A stretch of DNA of 64,000 nt from positions 4,182,045-4,246,044 of the forward strand of contig NZ_JRYR02000001.1 of NCBI RefSeq assembly GCF_000807855.2, given 5' to 3'. The notes beneath the pieces were generated by a model. That model had not been told where the DNA came from and searched no databases. It saw only the letters and a program-made list of their open reading frames with translations. Shown one piece after another: positions 1 to 8,404 of the stretch; the stretch's first letter is position 1; the number at the start of each line of letters is the position of its first letter. Both the position numbers and the translations under genes were made by a program. Source of the DNA: Flammeovirga pacifica. Lineage in GTDB: Bacteria > Bacteroidota > Bacteroidia > Cytophagales > Flammeovirgaceae.

Positions 1-560
1 CAGGTTTAAAAGTAGTTGTTCCTTCTAATCCTTATGATGCAAAAGGACTTTTGAAAGCTTCTATTAGAGATAACGATCCAGTTATTTTTATGGAGTCTGA
101 AGTGATGTATGCTGATAAAGGTGAAGTACCTGAAAGCGAATATATCATTCCTTTAGGAGTTGCTAACATTATTAAGGAAGGTACTGATGTAACTTTGGTA
201 TCATTTGGTAAAATGGTTCACACGATTACTAAAGCCGCTGAAGAATTAGAGGCAGCAGGTATTTCTTGTGAGGTAATTGACTTACGTACAGTAAGACCAA
301 TCGATTATGATGCAATCCTTACTTCTGTAAAGAAAACAAACCGTCTTGTTGTAGTGGAAGAAGCTTGGCCATTAGCGTCAATCTCATCTGAGATTTCTCA
401 CCACATACAATTACATGCTTTTGATTACTTGGATTCTCCAGTAGTTAGAGTAGCATCTAAAGACGTACCTCTACCATATGCACCTACATTGATCGAAGAA
501 ATTCTTCCAAATGTAGAGCGTACTGTAGATGCAGTGAAAAAAGTGATGTATAAAAAGTAA
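1..560 (+). CDS. pdhB: Pyruvate dehydrogenase E1 component, beta subunit (5' truncated)
   Basis: This is the C-terminal part of the thiamine-diphosphate dependent E1 beta subunit, which with E1 alpha decarboxylates pyruvate for the pyruvate dehydrogenase complex in the cytoplasm. The reading frame is open from base 3 to the TAA at 558-560, so about 186 residues are present and the N-terminal half with the cofactor-contacting region lies outside the window. Visible signatures are GLKVVVPSNPYDAKGLL, FMESEVMYA, the transketolase C-terminal stretch VTLVSFGKMVH, the IDLRTVRPID motif and VVVEEAW. These are typical of PdhB rather than of the related branched-chain enzyme, though that separation is by familiarity only. 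A strong terminator follows. Confidence 0.93.
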   Translation, partial: GLKVVVPSNPYDAKGLLKASIRDNDPVIFMESEVMYADKGEVPESEYIIPLGVANIIKEGTDVTLVSFGKMVHTITKAAEELEAAGISCEVIDLRTVRPIDYDAILTSVKKTNRLVVVEEAWPLASISSEISHHIQLHAFDYLDSPVVRVASKDVPLPYAPTLIEEILPNVERTVDAVKKVMYKK

Positions 561-600
561 TCTAAATTACCTTATTTAGATTATAAACTTCATTATATAA

Positions 601-640
601 ACCTCTTGATTCAAGTATATTTGAGTCAAGAGGTTTTTTA
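601..640 (+). terminator. Rho-independent terminator after pdhB
   Basis: Inverted repeat ACCTCTTGATTCAA / TTGAGTCAAGAGGT with a short AT loop, followed directly by a run of T. It lies 41 bases after the pdhB stop and before the separately transcribed GNAT gene. Confidence 0.85.
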
Positions 641-679
641 TTTAATAACCTCTGCTAACTAACTTTAAACCTACATGAA

Positions 680-1147
680 ATGAACCAAGGAACAGACATT
701 GAGTACTCTTTAAAATTAATTGATGTATCCCAAATAGATCAAATAGCACCTTTATGGAAAAAGCTTTTTGCTTATCATCATGAAATGCGTCATCAGGTAG
801 TATATGAACCTTCGGATACCGAGTGGATCAGAAGAAAAAATAAATTAAAAGATAAAGCGTGTGAAATGATTGTTTTACAAGCCCTATCAGAAAATAAGAT
901 GATTGGTTACTTAGTGGCCTCTTTACAGAAGCTAGATCCAACATGTGGAGAAATAGATTCTTTATTTGTACTTGATGAATATAGAAGTGAGGGTGTTGGA
1001 GGAGCATTATTAGAAGAAGCACTTAATTGGTTTAATTATAAAGGAGTCATTCGTAAAAAATTAGCCATTGGGATAGAAAATGAAAGAGTTGTCAGCTTCT
1101 ATGAGAAATATGGATTTAAAGCTAAGAGGTTGATAATGGAAGGATAA
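680..1147 (+). CDS. GNAT family N-acetyltransferase
   Basis: A 155-residue protein with the GNAT fold, expected to move an acetyl group from acetyl-CoA to an amine; the substrate is unknown. The acetyl-CoA binding signature is the stretch IDSLFVLDEYRSEGVGGALLEEAL at about residues 93-115, in which R/S-E-G-V-G-G is the pyrophosphate loop, followed by the usual C-terminal strand ending FYEKYGFKAK. Length is typical for a single-domain member. The ATG at 680 is chosen because the ATG five bases earlier runs into a stop after two codons. It stands alone between two hairpins, so it is probably monocistronic. Confidence 0.88.
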   Translation: MNQGTDIEYSLKLIDVSQIDQIAPLWKKLFAYHHEMRHQVVYEPSDTEWIRRKNKLKDKACEMIVLQALSENKMIGYLVASLQKLDPTCGEIDSLFVLDEYRSEGVGGALLEEALNWFNYKGVIRKKLAIGIENERVVSFYEKYGFKAKRLIMEG

Positions 1148-1260
1148 TATTCTTTTCGATTAAAGAATCATAGTCTTTCTGATAAAACCTATGAATAATG
1201 CTAACTGATTAAGAACACAAAAGGATTTAAAACTATTGAATTAGTTATTTATTTAAGCAC

Positions 1261-1292
1261 AACGGTCTCGTATTCAAAAATACGAGACCGTT
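1261..1292. terminator. Hairpin between convergent genes
   Basis: Near-perfect inverted repeat AACGGTCTCGTATT / AATACGAGACCGTT with a four-base loop, placed between the plus-strand GNAT gene and the minus-strand prfH operon. T-rich sequence lies on both sides, so it may stop transcription in both directions. Confidence 0.7.
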
Positions 1293-1302
1293 CCATTTAT
1301 AA

Positions 1303-1494
1303 TTAAAAGTCAAAATAAAATACCTCAATATCAGCATTTCGAATGCTCTTTTTTGTAAAATGTTCATTCTTACAAAATTGAGCCAATTGTTTAGGCATCT
1401 TTACTTTTTGATTTTTATATTGAAAAGCATCATTTATAAATTTTATTATGTATTTACTGTTTAAACTGTGGCCCTTTAAAGACTTTAACTGCAT
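1303..1494 (-). CDS. Small hypothetical ORF at the end of the rtcB-prfH operon
   Basis: An open frame of 63 codons that begins inside the last 41 bases of prfH in another frame and ends just before the terminator hairpin at 1261-1292. It is lysine-rich and ends KNEHFTKKSIRNADIEVFYFDF in outline; no known domain is recognised. A shorter version could begin at the internal ATG for residue 33. Overlap with an upstream stop codon is common for translationally coupled genes, but the frame could also be chance in AT-rich sequence. Kept as a possible third gene of the repair operon. Confidence 0.35.
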   Translation of the reverse strand: MQLKSLKGHSLNSKYIIKFINDAFQYKNQKVKMPKQLAQFCKNEHFTKKSIRNADIEVFYFDF

Positions 1495-2089
1495 TTCCTC
1501 TTTCTAATGCCAAGTGATTCATCCATTGTTGTTCTAGCTTTTCTTTAGTGTTTTCTAACCTTAGGATTTCGAATTTCTCTTTCATTTTTTCTAAAGCCTT
1601 TTGTTTATTCTGATACTGAGATTTCCCATCAGAAACCTCTACACTAACACCACTAGGAATATGGGTAACACGAACAGCCGTTTCTACTTTATTTCGATGC
1701 TGACCTCCAGGACCAGAGCCTCTGAATGTTTGGTATTGCAAATCCTTTGTATTTAGTTTTTCTATCTCTTTTTCTGAAAAAAAATCAATAGCTACAAACC
1801 AATTTTTACGTTTATGAAATTTTCTAAACGGACTTTTACCAATCCATTGAATGGTTCCTTTCCATTCTTTTAAAGACTCCTGTAATTGATGTCCACTGGC
1901 TTTTATGATCACAGAACTTAATGTATGGTGTAAAGGTCCATCGGTTCTAGAGAGTACTTGGTGTTCGATGTTTTTAGCTTTTAAATCGCTTAAAACCTCT
2001 TTCAAAAGCTTAGCTACTACCCAACAACATTCAGCAGGACCTCTTCCTGAGGTGATCTGAATAAATAATTCTGAATTACTATTTTTCAT
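1454..2089 (-). CDS. prfH: Peptide chain release factor-like protein PrfH
   Basis: A 211-residue relative of class I release factors that keeps the peptidyl-tRNA hydrolysis domain but lacks the long N-terminal and codon-recognition parts of RF1/RF2. The catalytic GGQ is at residues 128-130 in FRGSGPGGQHRNKVETAVR. PrfH proteins are encoded beside RtcB RNA ligases and are reported to free stalled peptide from ribosomes cut in the decoding region so that the ligase can reseal the RNA; that role is family knowledge. The start is placed at the ATG at 2089, four bases after the rtcB stop, because the longer frame to 2149 runs into rtcB and its extra residues do not resemble the family. Confidence 0.92.
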   Translation of the reverse strand: MKNSNSELFIQITSGRGPAECCWVVAKLLKEVLSDLKAKNIEHQVLSRTDGPLHHTLSSVIIKASGHQLQESLKEWKGTIQWIGKSPFRKFHKRKNWFVAIDFFSEKEIEKLNTKDLQYQTFRGSGPGGQHRNKVETAVRVTHIPSGVSVEVSDGKSQYQNKQKALEKMKEKFEILRLENTKEKLEQQWMNHLALERGNAVKVFKGPQFKQ

Positions 2090-2093
2090 ATGT

Positions 2094-3497
2094 TTAAGCT
2101 TTATCCATTCGTACAATTTTGGGTGAAAAAGTACCCAAGATATCAACAAGGTTTGTCTGACTTTTCATCACATCTTCAATATTTTTGTAGGCGATGGGTG
2201 ATTCATCAATACTTCCACCGATAAGGGAAACATTCTCTTTCTGTAGAATTTTCTTCAGCTGACTTCCAGTTATCTTTGCTTTAGTTTTAGATCGAGAAAA
2301 CTGTCTTCCAGCGCCATGTGATGCAGATTGCAGTGAACCATATTCCCCTTTTCCTTGAACAATGTAGCCATTGGCTGTCATAGACCCGGGAATAATACCT
2401 AACACTCCTTTTCCTGCAGGTGTTGCTCCCTTTCTGTGAACAATACATTCGGTTCCGTCAAATTGCTTTTCTTTCCAAGCAAAGTTGTGGTGATTTTCTA
2501 CTTTGGCAATAGGTTTTATCCCTAAAGCTTTAGCCAAATGATAATGTATTTGATCATGACAAGCTTTTGCATAATCTCCAGCTAAAGTCATTGAAAGCCA
2601 ATATTCCTGTCCTTCTTGGGCATTTAAATCCAGCCAAGCTAAATTTTGAGTAGGGGAAGGTAAAAGACATTTTTCTTTAGCAATAGAGGTATAATGATTG
2701 GCAATTGTAGCCCCTAAACCTCTCGATCCAGAATGAGCTAATAATCCTACATAATCTCCTGCTTCTAAATCAAAAGGATTGTCTGAAAGTAGTTGGACAG
2801 TGCCAAATTCTACAAAATGATTCCCAGATCCAGAAGTACCTAATTGCCTACTAGCTTTTCCGTGTAATTGCTTTAACAAAGGGGTAGCCGTAAATTCTAT
2901 TCTGTCTAAAACTTCATGTTCTTGAACAATACCCAACTCGCCTCCTGTACCAAAATTGGTATATTCTTTTAAAGCTTGTTTTATTTGGTATTCATAACGT
3001 TTTAGAAATGTAGGTTGAATTGGGTAGATAGTGAGACTCATTCTACAGCCAATATCTACTCCAACTCCATAAGGTATAACAACATTATTTGTCGCTAGAA
3101 CTCCTCCAATAGGAAGTCCGTAACCTTGGTGTGCATCAGGCATCATGGCACCACTATGTACCACGGGTAATTTCATTGCCCAACGCATTTGTTGGTAAGC
3201 ATTACTGCTTATGTGTTGTCTTCCGAAAACATTAAATTCTTTCGCTTCAGCAAGAAGTTCTATTTGTTTTCTTTTTACATCAACTTCAGGTTGAAAGACT
3301 TTTGCTATTGGAGATAAAATGGCATCTGTAAGGTATTTTGAATAATTATTTTTGATATCCTCAAGCAAAATTAGTTGCTCTTGCATTGAGGTGTGTTTGT
3401 AATGCTTCGCCATTATTTGCACGGCAAGACTAATCGCTTTATTTGAAGCATATTGAATGGCTCGAAGGTGTTTTCCCTTCAATTTCTGTTGGCCCAT
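2094..3497 (-). CDS. rtcB: RNA-splicing ligase RtcB (PrfH-associated type)
   Basis: GTP- and Mn2+-dependent ligase that joins RNA 2',3'-cyclic phosphate or 3'-phosphate ends to 5'-OH ends. Visible signatures are MMPDAHQGYGLPIGGV at about residues 118-133, GVDIGCRM with metal-ligand Cys151, GTSGSGNHFVEFG, HSGSRGLG, the stretch HRKGATPAGKG, and SHGAGR holding the histidine that becomes guanylylated. The usual DIGCGM is DIGCRM here. The ATG at 3497 is chosen over a TTG at 3518, giving 467 residues, about 60 more than E. coli RtcB, mostly at the N-terminus. It sits four bases before prfH in one transcript. There is no Rtc cyclase or sigma-54 activator RtcR next to it, so this is the rtcB-prfH rather than the rtcBA arrangement. 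Confidence 0.95.
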   Translation of the reverse strand: MGQQKLKGKHLRAIQYASNKAISLAVQIMAKHYKHTSMQEQLILLEDIKNNYSKYLTDAILSPIAKVFQPEVDVKRKQIELLAEAKEFNVFGRQHISSNAYQQMRWAMKLPVVHSGAMMPDAHQGYGLPIGGVLATNNVVIPYGVGVDIGCRMSLTIYPIQPTFLKRYEYQIKQALKEYTNFGTGGELGIVQEHEVLDRIEFTATPLLKQLHGKASRQLGTSGSGNHFVEFGTVQLLSDNPFDLEAGDYVGLLAHSGSRGLGATIANHYTSIAKEKCLLPSPTQNLAWLDLNAQEGQEYWLSMTLAGDYAKACHDQIHYHLAKALGIKPIAKVENHHNFAWKEKQFDGTECIVHRKGATPAGKGVLGIIPGSMTANGYIVQGKGEYGSLQSASHGAGRQFSRSKTKAKITGSQLKKILQKENVSLIGGSIDESPIAYKNIEDVMKSQTNLVDILGTFSPKIVRMDKA

Positions 3498-3921
3498 GTT
3501 ATTTGATATACAAATCAACCCACTGAAATATAAATTGTATTACTATGAAGGTGAAATCAATTATATACAGTGATTCAGGATTAAAAATTAACCTGATTAT
3601 TAATAAATAAAATAATTAAGATTGATAGACTGATATAGAGATAAGACCATACTTTTTGATAAAGATGGTGTAATTCAAAACATGAAGAAATTTTGAATCT
3701 CAGTCTATGAGGCGATATGTAATTTTAAGACCAACATCATGATACCCTCCTTTTTTAGATTTAGAGAAGATTGTGTTTATAGGCACAAATTTAAATGAAA
3801 ATAAATTATAATTCCAAACTTTAATCTCTCAGTAGGAGAGATTAAGAGTTTGGAATTTTGGATAAATCTATCTTAAAAGTAGTGTAACGGATCATTTTCT
3901 ATCTAAATGTTACGACTAAAT
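3498..3921. other. Intergenic region upstream of rtcB
   Basis: A 424-base AT-rich gap. It should hold the rtcB promoter (minus strand) on its left and the terminator of the hydrolase gene on its right (the hairpin near 3810-3856). I see no convincing gene. A 12-codon minus-strand frame at 3705-3740 has an AGGAGG-like sequence before it but no further support. Confidence 0.6.
3810..3856 (-). terminator. Long hairpin after the alpha/beta hydrolase gene
   Basis: Arms AATTCCAAACTTTAATCTC and its complement with one bulged base, about 21 bp, loop AGTAG. It lies 66 bases after the stop of the minus-strand hydrolase gene and is followed on that strand by T-rich sequence. Confidence 0.6.
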
Positions 3922-4953
3922 TTAAATTCTATTTTTAAACCATTGTATTAATAATTGGTTTAATTCTTCTGATTTATTTGAAAAATTATGGTCTGTATCG
4001 AACTCCATAATTTTATAATCATAGCTGATTGCTTTCAGTTTACTAGCCATATTTCTGGCTTGTTGTGGGTTGACTCTTTTATCATTTGATCCACAAAGTA
4101 GTAGAAGGCTAGTATTTTTATTTAACTCATCTGCCCAAAAAATAGCAGAACGTTTTTTTAGTTCTTCTTCTTTATTAATCTCATAATTTGGGATAAGTTT
4201 AGCACACACTTTTGTTTCCATTTCGGGTCTTTCTTTAATTAAAGAAAACATGTCTGTGGGGCCGTTTCCTACGACTGCAGTAGTAAAAGCATTCGATTTT
4301 TTTAAAGCAAGGTAAGTCATCATACCACCTCTAGACCACCCAATTAATCCTATATGTTTAATATCGGCTTTTTGTATTTCTTTTGCTGTTTCAGTGAGGT
4401 TTAAGACATCATTAATATCGTCACCACCAAATTCATCCTCTTCTCTGTAACAGCTAGCCATTAAGATATTACCTTCGTCTACTAGCCTTGAAATACCAAT
4501 TAATGAAAAAAGTACTTTCGCTTTAGCTAGTTTTCCTTCTTCTTTATTTCCACCACGGTTGAATAGTATCACAGGAAACTGTCCCTCTTTTTTAGGGGTA
4601 GCAATAATAGCATTCACTAATTTTGGAGCACTTTTATAAATGATTGTATAAAAATCAATGGACTCTAAATGTTGATATTCCGTTTTTAAAACCCCTTCAT
4701 TAGACACCTTTTTCCAAACCGCAGGAATATCTTTTATATTAATTATTTTCTTGGAAAGAATCTGTCCGTTTTTTAGCGTTTCCGACTTTTTATAGTCTTC
4801 GGGTGTAATATCATAATCCAATACAGTATCATTTAAACTATTTTTAAATTGATAGGCTTTATAGAAACGTTGACCAATTTTTACCCCAAAGAAGAGTGAG
4901 GCGATTAAGAATAGGACACCAATTCCAATCGAGATTAGTTTAATAATTTTCAT
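3922..4953 (-). CDS. Membrane-anchored alpha/beta hydrolase (prolyl-oligopeptidase-like)
   Basis: A 343-residue protein with an N-terminal hydrophobic segment at about residues 5-27, then an alpha/beta-hydrolase domain of the S9/dienelactone-hydrolase-like type. The nucleophile elbow is GLIGWSRGGM, the likely catalytic Asp is in GSNDKRVNP and the His in DTDHNF near the C-terminus. The fold predicts an esterase or peptidase facing the periplasm; the substrate cannot be told. The first strand region VILFNRGGNKEEG looks like the oxyanion part of the family. It is separated by hairpins from both neighbours and is probably transcribed alone. Confidence 0.82.
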   Translation of the reverse strand: MKIIKLISIGIGVLFLIASLFFGVKIGQRFYKAYQFKNSLNDTVLDYDITPEDYKKSETLKNGQILSKKIINIKDIPAVWKKVSNEGVLKTEYQHLESIDFYTIIYKSAPKLVNAIIATPKKEGQFPVILFNRGGNKEEGKLAKAKVLFSLIGISRLVDEGNILMASCYREEDEFGGDDINDVLNLTETAKEIQKADIKHIGLIGWSRGGMMTYLALKKSNAFTTAVVGNGPTDMFSLIKERPEMETKVCAKLIPNYEINKEEELKKRSAIFWADELNKNTSLLLLCGSNDKRVNPQQARNMASKLKAISYDYKIMEFDTDHNFSNKSEELNQLLIQWFKNRI

Positions 4954-5090
4954 AGTTGTTTTAATGGTTTTGTAGAGTAAAAAGTAAATTTATTTATAGA
5001 GAGTATTTAATACTTGGAAGTCATACTATTGAAGCCCGAATATAGTCGATTTCATCTAAAAGAATTAGATTATTTTTCGGGTTTTGAAAA

Positions 5091-5143
5091 AAAATAATCC
5101 CCCTTTTACATCCAATAAGTATGATGTAAAAGGAGGATTATTT
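5091..5143 (-). terminator. Strong terminator after the GH30 gene
   Basis: Inverted repeat AATAATCC..CTTTTACATC / GATGTAAAAGGAGGATTATT, 19-20 bp with one extra C, followed on the minus strand by a run of eight T. It is 22 bases past the GH30 stop. Confidence 0.85.
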
Positions 5144-5164
5144 AAGAGCTTATTTTTTGGGAAG

Positions 5165-6544
5165 TTAGAGTGTAATTGCTGTTATACTTTCTTTAGGAAG
5201 GATTACCTTTTTGGTATCACCATTTAAATGAATTCTATATACTGCCTCTTGAGGGTCTGTATTATGAATTATAATTTTAATTTTTCCAGAGGGGCTTTTT
5301 ACCGTAATCATTGGTCTTTGGCTATTTGATGCGATTCTAACATCTCCAGGTTGGATAAAATGACTGATAATATACATCGCATTATAATCAGGATTGTATT
5401 TTATTGTTTTCTTTTCCCTATCGATATTGATCAATGAATTTTGAGGCCACTCCCATCCACTTTCGGTTGTTTCATTCAAAATCATATTCCAATAACAGAA
5501 ATTACTAACACCACTATTTATATATTTAGCCACTTCTTCTAAACGATGATTTGCCTCTTCAGTACTATTTTTTCCATTATAGCAATGGCCTTCTGTATGG
5601 AACATTTTAAGCGTAGGATTCATTTTAATCGCATCAGTAATCACTAAAGGATTGGTATACTGAATACCAACACCGGCCAATTTTTCTGCATTTTTTAAAG
5701 TCAGAAACTCAATAAGATCCAATTGTTCTGCTGTTCTAAAAGTACCTGCAAAAACTTTCGTATTGACTTTTTCTTTCTTGAATGTTGGTAAGATATATTT
5801 TGTGGATAATTCTATCATTTGTTGAGGAGGCATAACACAACTTGGATACTTTGTGTTAGCATCATTTTCATTTTGAACACAAATACGATCGATATTCACA
5901 CCAGCTCGTTGATAACTTTTGATATACTTTGTAAAGTAATTTGCATAAGCCTGATATACCTTTTTATCATTTTTAAGTTGATTAGTTTCTTTTGTTAACC
6001 CTGTTATAGAATTACTCGTTTTCATCCAAGCTGGAGGACTCCAAGGTGAGGCAAAAAGTAATAAGTTGGGTTGAACATCAATTGCTTTTTTAATATAAGG
6101 AAGTACATATTTTTGATCCCTTTCAATAGAGAATTCTTTCATTTCAAAATCATTTGGAGAGTTGGAATAGCTGTACGCATCCAAACCAAAATCACTTGAT
6201 CCTATAGCGGTCCTACAAAAAGTAAATCCGGCATTATCAGAATGAAATAAATGTTGCATTACTTCATCTTGTTGTTTTTCTGGCAAACTTGATAATGCTT
6301 CTCCACCTACTTCATTAAATGCACCTCCAATTCCTTCTATTGTTTGATATTCAATACTTGGGTAAAGCGTTATTTCATGTCCCCATTTAATTTTTTCATT
6401 GCTCTCTTTTACAGCAATTTTTTGTAAAGGTTTAGCATCACCTTTCTCTAAGGTGACATAAAACATCTCCATAGAATTAAAGTTTTGAGCTGTAATTATA
6501 GAAGAATAAAAAAATAGGATTAGTAATACAATTCGTCTGTTCAT
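5165..6544 (-). CDS. Secreted GH30 family glycoside hydrolase (glucosylceramidase-like)
   Basis: A 459-residue secreted enzyme of glycoside hydrolase family 30, a retaining clan GH-A family with beta-glucosidase, beta-1,6-glucanase and related activities. A signal peptide spans about residues 1-19 (cleavage after IITA). The family start motif IEGIGGAFNEVGGEAL is at residues 69-84; the acid/base is Glu226 in CVQNENDAN and the nucleophile Glu318 in FHTEGHC. The C-terminal beta-sandwich ends at the stop, with no sorting domain, so export by Sec is clear but the final location is not. Subfamily 1 or 3 seems likeliest from the WSPPAWMKT motif; substrate is inference. It is monocistronic. Confidence 0.9.
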   Translation of the reverse strand: MNRRIVLLILFFYSSIITAQNFNSMEMFYVTLEKGDAKPLQKIAVKESNEKIKWGHEITLYPSIEYQTIEGIGGAFNEVGGEALSSLPEKQQDEVMQHLFHSDNAGFTFCRTAIGSSDFGLDAYSYSNSPNDFEMKEFSIERDQKYVLPYIKKAIDVQPNLLLFASPWSPPAWMKTSNSITGLTKETNQLKNDKKVYQAYANYFTKYIKSYQRAGVNIDRICVQNENDANTKYPSCVMPPQQMIELSTKYILPTFKKEKVNTKVFAGTFRTAEQLDLIEFLTLKNAEKLAGVGIQYTNPLVITDAIKMNPTLKMFHTEGHCYNGKNSTEEANHRLEEVAKYINSGVSNFCYWNMILNETTESGWEWPQNSLINIDREKKTIKYNPDYNAMYIISHFIQPGDVRIASNSQRPMITVKSPSGKIKIIIHNTDPQEAVYRIHLNGDTKKVILPKESITAITL

Positions 6545-6797
6545 TTCTCTACTGTCATATATTTTAATGATGCATTGAAATTAATCAATAGGTCTATTAG
6601 AACTACAATAATTGTATTAGACAATAGTTCATAAAGAATTTTCACCCTGCTATTCGATAGTTTTTGTATGCCTTAAAAGCTCAAAGTAGAAAGCAAAATC
6701 AATTAAGTATTACTCATTCAATGTTTTTTCGAAAGGAATAGGGTTTAGTAAGAGTTTATCCCCTTCAATAATTAGATACGAATAAAACGAATACAAA

Positions 6798-7577
6798 ATG
6801 ATCAGGTCAAGTATTAATCAAAAGTATAAAAAAGGTGACAACTTTTTTATCAACTCTACATTTATGCGTCTTTTTATGCTGCCTTTATTTTTCATGTGCT
6901 CTTTCTGTTTTGCTCAAGAAGAAGAAAAAAAAATTGATAACTCTAAGCCTACTAATCTCTACCGAAGATTAAATACGGTGGTAGAGTCCAATGAGGATGG
7001 CCGTATAGGTGCACGTCTTATTTATAATGGCACTGTAGGCAGTAACATTTTATATAGTGTAGAATTACCTGTATTCTCTACAGAAAATAAAGAAACAGGA
7101 CAAAGGTCTTATGGAATAGGGGATGTTAGAGCTCGCTTTTTCCATGTGACTCATAAGAACTATGAGAAAACATTTGGAGCATTTGGTTATTCTGTTGATG
7201 TTTTTGTTCCGGGTCAATCAGGTATTGGAAGTAATCAATGGATGATTTCTCCAGGTGTTTTGGTAGGAGTGATTGCGACTGATTGGATTCAATTTTTTCC
7301 AATTGTGTCTTACCAATACAGACATCATATGACTACTGGAGCAGTAACTCATGGAGCAAGTTTTCAGGTAATTACACCCATCAAATTTAGTGATAAAAGC
7401 TTCATGAGAATCACTCCAATTTGGCAAATGCCCGACTTTAGAAACCCAGAAGTCGCTACAGCTTTAGAAACGCAGTTTAATTATTTTATCACTGAAAAAG
7501 TACAATTACAGCTTTTCCATATGGCTCATGAAAAATATGGTAACACAGTACGAATAGGAACAACTATCTTTTTTTAA
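6798..7577 (+). CDS. Outer-membrane beta-barrel protein, transporter-like
   Basis: A protein of up to 259 residues with alternating hydrophobic strands, ending in RIGTTIFF with the terminal aromatic residue typical of outer-membrane barrels. A signal peptide MRLFMLPLFFMCSFCFAQ starts at the internal ATG at 6864, so translation may begin there (237 residues) rather than at 6798; both are open. It resembles the MetA-like barrel proteins often annotated as transporters, but I cannot name a substrate. The next gene starts three bases after its stop, so the two form an operon. Confidence 0.75.
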   Translation: MIRSSINQKYKKGDNFFINSTFMRLFMLPLFFMCSFCFAQEEEKKIDNSKPTNLYRRLNTVVESNEDGRIGARLIYNGTVGSNILYSVELPVFSTENKETGQRSYGIGDVRARFFHVTHKNYEKTFGAFGYSVDVFVPGQSGIGSNQWMISPGVLVGVIATDWIQFFPIVSYQYRHHMTTGAVTHGASFQVITPIKFSDKSFMRITPIWQMPDFRNPEVATALETQFNYFITEKVQLQLFHMAHEKYGNTVRIGTTIFF

Positions 7578-7579
7578 TT

Positions 7580-8095
7580 ATGAAAAATTTAATATCAATA
7601 GTTCTTTTAATAGGCTTATTTGCCCTAGAGTCAAATGCCCAAGATCATCCTAAAGGATATCTTTCCATGACTACTTCTGGTTCTGGAGTCTTACAAAGAG
7701 ATGCACAGTCTTTTATTCTTAGTTTAGATTACAATCATTATGTTTCTGATCGATTTATGATAGGAATGTCTTTGGTAGGAGACTGGGAAAAAGAAAACCA
7801 AAAATTGGAAAGCGGAATGCAAGTGAATAACAGCTACAAAAGTTCTGTTGCTTTCTACGGTACTTATTTATTTGGAAAAAATAGACATTGGGGTGTTGGT
7901 GGCGGATACGCTAAAGACATCACCAAAGGGGATTCATTTAAATTAGGCAACGATTATGTCGACGCCTTTTTAATGTATTTCATTCCTGTTGGTAATATTG
8001 GTTATGTATGCCCTCGAGTTGGTTATGTACATGATATTCAAGATCAAGAGCAGAGTGTGTCGTTTGGTTTTAGTTTCTCAATTCCTATTAAATAA
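7580..8095 (+). CDS. Hypothetical outer-membrane barrel protein
   Basis: A 171-residue protein with a signal peptide (about residues 1-20, ending ESNAQ) and a repeating amphipathic strand pattern such as FILSLDYNHYVSDRFMIGMS, with a final strand VSFGFSFSIPIK. This matches a small eight-stranded OmpA/OmpW-like barrel. It lies two bases after the preceding barrel gene, which suggests a shared job in the outer membrane. No specific function can be given. A terminator follows. Confidence 0.7.
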   Translation: MKNLISIVLLIGLFALESNAQDHPKGYLSMTTSGSGVLQRDAQSFILSLDYNHYVSDRFMIGMSLVGDWEKENQKLESGMQVNNSYKSSVAFYGTYLFGKNRHWGVGGGYAKDITKGDSFKLGNDYVDAFLMYFIPVGNIGYVCPRVGYVHDIQDQEQSVSFGFSFSIPIK

Positions 8096-8112
8096 AGACG
8101 AACATATTGTGT

Positions 8113-8147
8113 AGCCATCGTTTCTTTGATTCGATGGCTTTTTTTAT
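8113..8147 (+). terminator. Terminator after the barrel operon
   Basis: Stem AGCCATCG / CGATGGCT with an 11-base loop and a run of eight T. Confidence 0.85.
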
Positions 8148-8404
8148 TTCAAAGATGTTAATTTTTAAAAGAAGTCAACTATTTTAATATCAATTGTGTT
8201 GTGTGGTTAGATTATTTGATGAAATGTAAAAAACCAATTATTTAATTATCTAATAATCTGTTGTAACTATTTGATATTGAGTGTCTAAAACCAGTGTTGA
8301 TCATTTGAATTTAAATGATTTTTTTTAAATTCTAGATGATAAATCTTAACTCAATAATTCAACAATTATCCAAAAACTTGTAACTGATTTTACCCTGATT
8401 AGCT
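8148..8404. other. AT-rich intergenic region before the L,D-transpeptidase gene
   Basis: Together with the preceding terminator this is a 309-base gap. It presumably contains the promoter of the downstream gene. I found no exact TAnnTTTG box at a good distance and no RNA structure or ORF worth listing. Confidence 0.4.

Noticed and set aside
3705-3740. 12-codon minus-strand frame behind an AGGAGG-like sequence
   Set aside because: Too short, not followed by a gene it could lead, and Bacteroidota do not rely on Shine-Dalgarno sequences; probably chance.
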